From Entamoeba invadens IP1 (taxonomy: Eukaryota; Evosea; Mastigamoebida; Endamoebidae): a stretch of DNA of 14,405 nucleotides. A model generated the notes under the pieces. That model made no database searches and had not been told where the DNA came from. It saw only the letters and a program-made list of their open reading frames with translations. A program made the translations under genes and the position numbers. Shown in pieces: positions 1 through 6,930 of the stretch (its first letter is position 1; each line of letters starts with the position of its first letter). Where the stretch lies: assembly GCF_000330505.1 (NCBI RefSeq), contig NW_004191758.1, positions 29,326 through 43,730 of the forward strand, written 5' to 3'.

Positions 1-347
1 AATAAATTTAACTACACATATAAAATAATAATAATTAAATTATATAAATATTTAAATTTCAAATATTCAATATATATCATCGCAATCCGATTTATTTTAA
101 AGTTTAACAAATAGATTGTTCAGATATTATATTCTTGTTGTTTGGAATATATTAATTGGATATTTTGTTTTTTGAAATGTTTTAAATAACAAATAGATAA
201 ATTTTTTTTTCAAATCAATTCAACAATTATTATTATATCATGTGAGTTATTAATTATAATCTTATTAAACTTTATTAGAATAATTTAATACTTAATTTAA
301 ACTTAATTTATAATAAATTAAACCCAAAACTGAAAAACGCCAAGAAA
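1..347. other. AT-rich non-coding flank upstream of the first gene
   Basis: This stretch is strongly AT-rich, with short runs of A and T and no open frame of note. It should hold the promoter of the gene starting at 348. Entamoeba 5' UTRs are known to be very short, so the core promoter is expected within about 60 bases of the ATG. I see only generic TATA-like runs there (around 305-320) and no convincing GAAC or initiator element. Confidence 0.5.
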
Positions 348-1250
348 ATGGGTTATCATTGGTCTTCCACACTTCTTCTATTAATATTCTTTTTTTCTTC
401 CATTCAACCTTCACTGACATTTGAAGACGAGAAGACCTACACTTTAGCTTTAACAATGTGTGTTGCTCCGAAGAAATATGACATGGTTTCCTTTACTATT
501 GATTATCTATTAAACGCGTATTCCTTTGACCATTCGAACATCAATATAACATTTTTCATCACACGTGGCTGTGTCGATTGTGACTTTGAAGGGTATCACA
601 AGGTTGTTGATGCACTAACATTACGAGGTATAACGGTATATGAAGTGACTCTTCTTCCCATTTCCTTTCGAAATGATAAGACGTTTCGCGAAGCTGCCGA
701 CAAATTTGAGAGTTGGGTGGTCGACTTTAAAAAGGAAGACGCGAACAACAGACCGTTTCATCGATGGAAACATTTTACTAAAGATAACGTCATCAATTAT
801 TATTCACTCAATTTGGCGCTCTACGCCAAAAACACTATTAACCCGGACTTCATCATGTTTCTCGAGGACGACACGTCGTTCGACAGAAAGTTCTTTCAAC
901 TGCTTTATTCGCTCTTTTCGAAGTATCACGACGGCGAAAACGTGTTAATTCGGACAATCATCGATCGATTCAATTTGTTCAGTCGAGTCATCCCACCGGG
1001 AGGAACAGAGTGTCTCCCCGGATTCTTTGGAATACTTCTTGGTAGAAAAGAGGCAAAAAGGTTCTTTAAAATGTACAAGTATGATAAGTATGCAGTCTGC
1101 GGTGACGCTTTTAACTGTTACATGTCGGAGTTTTTGAAATTGCCAACACCTGTGTATCATTGGGGAAAACACTTGTCTAAGGATGTCAACTGGGACGTCT
1201 ACTGGAACATTAAAGATATGTTATATTGGGAGGGGTTATGCAATAACTGA
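348..1250 (+). CDS. Secretory-pathway glycosyltransferase-like protein with EDD motif
   Basis: This is a 300-residue single-exon gene. Residues 1-24 form a hydrophobic signal peptide or type II membrane anchor (LLLLIFFF core), so the product should enter the ER/Golgi. The rest resembles a GT-A fold glycosyltransferase. A beta strand opens it (LALTMC, 33-38). A helix then leads into a strand ending FIMFLEDD (168-175), where E173-D174-D175 would be the metal/nucleotide-sugar binding DXD equivalent. A GFFGILLGRKEAKRFF segment (225-240) and an acidic CGDAF segment (251-255) follow. This order recalls MGAT4 (GT54) N-acetylglucosaminyltransferases and PGAP4-type GPI-modifying enzymes, but I cannot assign the donor, acceptor or family. 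Unlike PGAP4, I see no internal membrane hairpin. The gene is more GC- and CpG-rich around 840-980 than its neighbours. The ATG at 348 is chosen because the signal peptide begins directly there. An uncharacterised secreted protein remains the alternative. Confidence 0.6.
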   Translation: MGYHWSSTLLLLIFFFSSIQPSLTFEDEKTYTLALTMCVAPKKYDMVSFTIDYLLNAYSFDHSNINITFFITRGCVDCDFEGYHKVVDALTLRGITVYEVTLLPISFRNDKTFREAADKFESWVVDFKKEDANNRPFHRWKHFTKDNVINYYSLNLALYAKNTINPDFIMFLEDDTSFDRKFFQLLYSLFSKYHDGENVLIRTIIDRFNLFSRVIPPGGTECLPGFFGILLGRKEAKRFFKMYKYDKYAVCGDAFNCYMSEFLKLPTPVYHWGKHLSKDVNWDVYWNIKDMLYWEGLCNN

Positions 1251-1725
1251 ATGGCTGTGTTTTTTAATTAATATGTAAATTGTTTATATTTGTTACACTT
1301 AAAAACATTTGTTTCATATTCAAGGGTTCTATAACAACAAAATATTAATTATCAGGGATAAAAAACTGCTTCCTTTTTTTAAATCTCTTTATTTTTATTT
1401 TAATATCATTAAATAGATTCAAATGTTATTAATTTAATAAATAGCATGCTATTTTTAACTTTGAAAACAGAAGACACCTTAAAAATAATTACTGTTTAAT
1501 GTGGTAATATGTATTTTTTTTATTATTTTATAATTTATAATTAGTAAAGCGATAAAAAAGGTTTTAAAGAATGCATATTATTTGTCCACTTTGTAATAGT
1601 TCTTTCCGTTTTGTAATTCTAAAACTTGTTTAATATCTTAAACAAATGCATATACATTGATGTGTTATTATGTTTTTATATCAAATAAATTAAAGCAGAT
1701 TGTTTTAAAGAACAAAATTAGTAAA
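1251..1725. other. AT-rich intergenic region between convergent genes
   Basis: The flanking genes converge here, so this region holds two 3' ends. A TTAATTA motif lies about 15 bases after the stop of the glycosyltransferase-like gene, matching the Entamoeba poly(A) signal type TA(A/T)TT. On the minus strand, the stop codon of the kinase-SH2 gene is embedded in TAATTT. I see no further gene, RNA or repeat in the remainder. Confidence 0.5.
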
Positions 1726-3239
1726 TTACTTGTAAAATGAACTTTTTTCAAGTTTAGAGCAAGGAGTAGTTATTTTCTTGGTTGCTTGCAATCTTTCGAT
1801 GAGTTCTTTTAAATCTGTTCTTGACAAAATTCTGTCTTTGACACCGATTGAATATTCAACTTCTTTTCCTTTCATAGTGCACGTTATTCTTGAGTTAACC
1901 GTTTTTCCTTTTTCACGTTTAGTCAGTGTGCATGGCGAATTTCTTTCAGTCTTACTTTCTCGAATTAAAAAAGTTCCATCTATCTCACTTTCAATTTGTG
2001 ATGTTGCTTGGTCTTTTGTGTAATTTGGGAAAAACCAGTCTGCGCCAACGACACTCTCCATCTTTTTCATTAATGGTTTAGACTTGAAAAAGTGTCCAAA
2101 CGCATCCAAAAGATATTCAAACCTTTTCAAGTCAACTTCATTAAATAATTTGAGGTACTGTGTAATACAGTCTTCTTGTGTTGCATTTATCACATCACTC
2201 TTTTTTAGTGCAGCTACAAACTCATTGACTGAGACACTTTGAGTTATTTGTTTCTTCTCAAAATTTTTCTTCCACCAGACTGCTGCACTATCGTCTTCAA
2301 ATTCGGCACTTCTTTTTATGTCAATAATTGTGTCAAGTAACGTAGTTATATTTACTCGCTTCTTCTCTTCGGTGACCCAACACTTTTTCATTGCATTTTC
2401 AATTTCAATGTTCGCACTTTCAAAGACGTAATCGAACTCGACCTTTTTCGATTCAATTTCTTTGCTTTTCATATCATTCCCACAGTTGTTTTCTAAATAA
2501 TTAAACAATAAAAATGGACGGAGTCCCTCTTTTAAGTGTGAGGAGAGTTCTTGTGGCGAATTGATGTCTCTCCACTCATTAAATGGAGAGAGTTCATAAA
2601 TAACTTCCCAGAGAGTCATACCAAGACTGTAAATGTCTGATGCTTTTACTGTGTTTTTAGTGCCATCCAAAACTTCTGGAGGACAATAAAAGGTCGATTC
2701 ATTAACTTTTTTACGTAGAGTGGAATCCTCTTCATCTGTTGAATAATTAAAATCAGACAATTTGATTTCAAATTTTTCGTTGAGAAGGAAATTGGACGGT
2801 TTGATGTTGCCGTGGACTAACTTGAGAATTTCATGAAACCACTGAACACCCAAACAACATTGTATAAACAAATCCAATTTAAAAGAAAACGTCAATGGTT
2901 TCGAGGTGTACAATGCACTCATGTTTTTACTGTGGTGAAGAGTTTGTAAAGGTCACAGGGTATAAAATCCATTACTAAAAAAGGCTTGTTGTCTCTCACT
3001 GTTGTCCCAAGAAAAGAAACAATGTTTTTGTGATGAGAACGCTTCATCACTTCCATTTCGTTAAGATAAGAGTCAAAAAAATCGGTCACAAGAGGAAAGT
3101 TTGGAACCTTAATTGCTACATTGACACCGTTTAAACAAGCTTTATAAACATCACCAAATAACCCATGACCAATGGGTTTGGTGTCAGTGTATACTAAATC
3201 TGATTGATCAAATGTGATAACACCGGTTTGTATGGACAT
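1726..3239 (-). CDS. SHK-type kinase-SH2 protein, predicted pseudokinase, with a one-base frameshift
   Basis: The gene encodes a TKL/Tyr-like kinase domain followed by a C-terminal SH2 domain, the order seen in Dictyostelium SHK proteins. It lies in two minus-strand frames, 3239-2919 and 2922-1726, that overlap by four bases (ATGA). One extra base in the A-run at 2924-2928 would join them into 504 residues. Numbered on that basis, the N-lobe has the P-loop GHGLFG (24-29) and VAIK (Lys44). The catalytic loop reads HGN-IK (143-147) instead of HRD-LK, so the proton-accepting Asp is Asn. DFG is DFN (163-165) with Asp kept, and the APE site is PPE (187-189). A conserved-looking linker with WWKKNF follows. 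The SH2 spans about 398-486 and contains FLIRES, whose Arg427 is the phosphotyrosine-binding residue. I infer a catalytically weak or dead scaffold that reads phosphotyrosine. The ATG at 3239 is preferred because the further in-frame codon at 3254 is TTG. Whether the frameshift is a real mutation or an assembly error cannot be told here. Confidence 0.8.
2919..2930 (-). other. Frameshift site in the kinase-SH2 gene (A-run, ATGA overlap)
   Basis: On the minus strand the coding frame runs GTA AAA ACA TGA and stops. Adding one A to the five-A run gives GTA AAA AAC ATG AGT and continues into the C-lobe. The break falls just after the hinge of the kinase, in the middle of the domain, so two separate proteins would be unlikely to work. 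No GT...AG intron of plausible length fits here. Confidence 0.75.
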
Positions 3240-3263
3240 GTTTATCTTATTCAAGTTTAATTT

Positions 3264-3273
3264 GTTTATATAA
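3264..3273 (-). promoter_or_regulatory. TATA-like element upstream of the kinase-SH2 gene
   Basis: On the minus strand TTATATAAAC lies 24 bases before the ATG at 3239. It resembles the Entamoeba TATA element (consensus near GTATTTAAA). The surroundings are so AT-rich that chance occurrence is quite possible. Confidence 0.3.
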
Positions 3274-4142
3274 ATTTAAAATATAAAGTGTAGTTGATTT
3301 ATAATTGGAGTTTCAAATGAAATTTTTAATAAATTTCTGTTAATGTATTTTTACTGTTTTAAAAATAAATAATTACACTGTTGAAAAAATAAAATAATAA
3401 AATATTGAAATACGTTCATTAGTAAGATTGGCCTTAAACTTTGTATTTTTATTTTTTTCAAACTAAAAAAATAAACACTCAGAGGTTTGCAAAATAACAA
3501 TCCTAATTACCCACATAACCATTTTATAATTAAAATGATCATTTTATATTATAAATTCATACGTTATAACACCACATTTTCAGTTATAATTGTTTTGAAA
3601 ACGTTTGAACCGTTATTTGATTTTTAATTTTTATGTATTTGAACCATGAAAATCAATATAACAGTTAAAAGTAATAATTAAACAACATTTATTCACTGTT
3701 TTTAATAAACAATTCTTTAATAATTAATAGGACTATTAAAAACTAGCTTAAAATAACTTTAATCAAGTTTAAGGTATTTGTTGTTTTGAGTAACAAAGAT
3801 AGTAAATTAGATAATATTTTATTCGAAAATTGTCTATATTAACCGAATCAAACTAAACACTACATTATATTATGCTGAAATCCACCTACTATTAAAAATA
3901 CCTATTTCATACCCAATTGCAAAACAATCATATCATTTAAACATTGATTATTTAATATATGGATTATAAGTAATAAAGTGCTTTATAATATGTTATAAAT
4001 TAATAACAAAAAAATCAAATCTAATAATAAAAAATATCATATACAAATGTAAAACATACATACATCAATAAAAACAATAAAAATACAAATTATTACTAAA
4101 ATCCTTCACAACCAAACAAATCAATAATCAAATTCATTTAAA
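3274..4142. other. AT-rich intergenic region between two minus-strand genes
   Basis: I find no credible gene in this stretch. It holds the 3' end of the PARP gene, whose TAA stop at 4143-4145 is part of TAATTT, a match to the Entamoeba poly(A) signal. It also holds the upstream region of the kinase-SH2 gene and a marked palindrome at 3523-3555. I saw no tRNA B-box. Confidence 0.5.
3523..3555. repeat. Near-perfect AT-rich palindrome
   Basis: The core TAAAATGATCATTTTA (3531-3546) is perfectly self-complementary. It extends outward with TTATAAT (3524-3530) matching ATTATAA (3548-3554) across one unpaired base, and one more pair at 3523/3555. This gives about 16 paired bases per arm with no loop. 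It could be a cruciform, a protein-binding site or a chance product of AT-rich DNA. Confidence 0.6.
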
Positions 4143-5288
4143 TTATCCCTCTTGTTGTCTAATTTTAGCGTCATTCACTCTAAATTGGATGATATATTTA
4201 GGTAAAATCGCTTTGGGATTAAACATAACAATTTCGTTACCTTTCGGTGAAAAATGGGAGTCATAACCCTTCTCGAGTTTTTTCCCGTCCATCCTCTTTT
4301 TACATTTGAATGATTTTCCGGGAAGTACTTGACACAATAACATCTGATTTGATTTTCTTTGTTCTGAATAAAACAGTGCGTAGTCGCTATAAAAAGTCAA
4401 GTAAATTCCACTCCCAAAGAACCCTGAGTCAAGCTGTGCTGTTTTGTTGTTGTTTTTTGGCATCAAAAATCCGCTTTTTGAGATACTTTGAATGGCGTCT
4501 TGACTACTCCCATGGAACGCCCACTCTTCTTCTCCAAACCCTTTTGCATTAAATTCAGTCTTTGTCGCATTGAACTGCATTTTAAGTGCTTTGTTCACTA
4601 CAATGCCAATCTTGTCAACTACGTAATTTCCTTGCGCGCACGACATCGTCTGGAAGAACTTTGTGTGGACTTTAGCAAAGACAGAGTCGCCCTCTTGACC
4701 AAACTCAGTGGACCCATTTTGGATCCAAATAACACCAATTTCATTGTTCGATAACATCTCAACTTCTTTCATCACGTCGTAGTCTTTGACGGTCCGAATA
4801 CCATCAAAATAGTCGTCCTCTGTCCACCCTATCTGAGCTAATAGGCCAGCGTGTTGGTCTACACTCACACCCATCTGTTTTTGATACTTTCGAACAAGTC
4901 GCTTCTCCTCGGGTCCGATTTTATTGGTCTCTAGAGCACTCACTAAGAGCGTTTTGTACGCATCAACCTTTGTTATCTTCTCTTCTTGCGTGTCACTGTC
5001 CTTCGCCATGACATCCTTCAAATTTGCTATCGAGTCTTTTAAAGTGTTAAACTCGACCTCCCCCTCACCGTCATGGAAATACCGTTTTCGATGAAGAGGA
5101 TTTGTCAGTTTGCAATTTTTACCAAAACAACAAACAGGCTTGTCGTCCGGATTTTTTTTCGGTTGAGGTTTTTTAATTGGAGAGGCCGGAGGAGTCGATT
5201 TTTGTGGAGGAACAACAACAGCTCCACTGGAATCTAAAACGGCTTTGTCTAAAATGTCTACAGGCTGCGAACGACGCTTTGGAGGCAT
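4143..5288 (-). CDS. PARP-type ADP-ribosyltransferase with N-terminal PBZ zinc finger
   Basis: This is a 381-residue single-exon protein that should transfer ADP-ribose from NAD+ to proteins. Residues 1-50 are basic and Pro-rich (KKPQPKK, 39-45) and look like a nuclear targeting tail. Residues 50-75 form a PBZ finger, the poly(ADP-ribose)-binding C2H2 type. Its ligands are C53, C59, H66 and H72 with exact C-x5-C-x6-H-x5-H spacing, and it has the typical FG and NP..H signature. A charged helical segment of unknown type (about 80-175) follows. A region around 220-246 resembles the part preceding a PARP fold, and the catalytic domain spans about 255-370. There WAFHGSS gives H259, GSGIYLT gives Y296 and GNEIVMF gives E352. 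This H-Y-E triad is the one of polymer-forming PARPs, although E alone does not prove polymer synthesis. The ATG at 5288 opens the basic tail directly. The neighbouring gene on the same strand is a kinase-like protein, with no sign of joint control. Confidence 0.88.
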   Translation of the reverse strand: MPPKRRSQPVDILDKAVLDSSGAVVVPPQKSTPPASPIKKPQPKKNPDDKPVCCFGKNCKLTNPLHRKRYFHDGEGEVEFNTLKDSIANLKDVMAKDSDTQEEKITKVDAYKTLLVSALETNKIGPEEKRLVRKYQKQMGVSVDQHAGLLAQIGWTEDDYFDGIRTVKDYDVMKEVEMLSNNEIGVIWIQNGSTEFGQEGDSVFAKVHTKFFQTMSCAQGNYVVDKIGIVVNKALKMQFNATKTEFNAKGFGEEEWAFHGSSQDAIQSISKSGFLMPKNNNKTAQLDSGFFGSGIYLTFYSDYALFYSEQRKSNQMLLCQVLPGKSFKCKKRMDGKKLEKGYDSHFSPKGNEIVMFNPKAILPKYIIQFRVNDAKIRQQEG

Positions 5289-6887
5289 TTCGTGTTTTTT
5301 AAGTTTCGTGTTAAAATTTTATTAAAGTTTTTTTTAATGTTTTGATTTAAATCGATTAATAGTATAATTAATAACAAATGTATTAAATATAGTTTAATTA
5401 TAAATAATTTATTTTCTATTTTTTAATATTTTGAGTTATTACCATTTTTTCAAAGACTAAAAAAAACAAAATAAAATAAATTCAATTTATTAAACTTATT
5501 TGGCATAATTATATATGGGTTGGATGACATTTTAAATATTACAAGGTATTTAATCTCAAAACCAAGCTAATAAATTTTTATTGTTTAAAAACTTTTTTTA
5601 ATTTTGGATAAAAAACATGTGGAGATCTAGCACAATACATATATTTTATTCAATCTAATTATAAACAGAAAGGTGTCAATTTGTTGAGTTTCAACTAAAT
5701 TTTATTTTTTTCCGTTTAGTGTTTTATTCAAAGGCATTTAAGAGTTGGTTTTATTGTTTAACTAACGATTAAATTATCATGTTTTATTGGAAATAACACA
5801 AACAACTCCAGTCAATAATATAAATTAGTTGTCACATTTCACAAATCATTATCATGTTTTGTGTTACAATAATGGTTATAACAAGAAAAGGCGCATTTAA
5901 AGCAATGATAAATCATCATATTTAATGATCTATTGATACATCAGCGTAAAATCAATGAGTTATAATTGTGTATTATTTTTGTAATTAAGAATATGATTAT
6001 TCACATAACCGTTGTGTCAACAGTGTTATAAAAAATAAACATTTAAACAAAATAATTAGTGTAAACATAAAACTTTATTAACTAATAACAACACCCATTT
6101 TTAAATTTGGTTAATAAGAAAAACAAATCCATATTGTTTTTAAAACAAAATTTATATTTGAATAATTATAATTCAATATCCAGATTTGTTGAAATGTGAA
6201 ATGGTTTGACAAATTGAAAAAAAAATAATTATAGTTGGGAAAACAATTATTTGCCAAGCAAATAAACCTTAGCTTAACATACCAATTCCATATTTAAAAT
6301 ATTACAAATATTAATTAATTGTATTGAACAAAAATATTAATAAAAAGTTTTTATATAGTTTGTTTTATCATTAATGATGATTATATTTGTAATTGCTTAT
6401 CTCCGCTATAAAAATTATTATTTTTGAAAAATTTTTAAAAAAATTAATATAATAAATAAATGGTTTTATAACAATTGTTAACTTAAAATGAAAAAGTAAT
6501 AGAACCATAAATTGATTCCAAATTATTAAGTTTCTATTTTTAGATTTTGTTTTGCTTTTCATAATTATCTAAATGCATAAAACAAATTAATTATATACAA
6601 CTAATCTTGTAAACAGGTTTTTAAATAATGTAGATTTCAAAGATAAAAATGTTGTGCACTATAATCAAACTAACTTTATACACACCCCAAACATAAAAAT
6701 ACGAAATATGAGGAGATTCTACAACAGAAAACAGTAAAAAAATGGAATGCAAAAATGATAAAAATAAATATAATAATATTTAAATTATTGATTTATAAAT
6801 AAAAAATATAAATTAAAACAATGAGTCAATCCAAGTGAGATTTCAGTCTTTTTGATCATTTCATTTCATCAATTTGTTGTGATTTTT
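5289..6887. other. Long AT-rich region between divergent genes
   Basis: About 1.6 kb separates the starts of the PARP gene and the transmembrane kinase gene, which is long for a compact Entamoeba genome. I found no convincing coding region. The only sizeable frame, 63 codons at 6371-6562 on the minus strand, is low-complexity Lys/Asn/Ile-rich and looks like chance. I saw no tRNA-like or snoRNA-like signal and no clear tandem repeat. Confidence 0.5.
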
Positions 6888-6897
6888 GTATATAAAG
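6888..6897 (+). promoter_or_regulatory. TATA-like element of the transmembrane kinase gene
   Basis: GTATATAAAG closely matches the Entamoeba TATA consensus GTATTTAAA(G/C). It lies about 33 bases before the ATG at 6931, which fits the very short 5' leaders known in this genus. No clear GAAC element or initiator could be picked out nearby. Confidence 0.55.
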
Positions 6898-6930
6898 GTT
6901 GATCGACTTACGTAGTCAAACGTTGGTTCT

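Noticed and set aside
2910..2935. An intron joining the two halves of the kinase-SH2 gene
   Set aside because: The only GT...AG pair that fits is 13 bases long, far too short, and the GTTTGT motif is absent.
3240..3254. Five-codon N-terminal extension of the kinase-SH2 protein
   Set aside because: It would start with TTG. The first ATG in frame is at 3239, and a eukaryotic gene should use it.
6371..6562. A 63-codon minus-strand open frame in the long divergent spacer
   Set aside because: It is Lys/Asn/Ile-rich low complexity, has no recognisable motif, and is expected by chance in AT-rich DNA.
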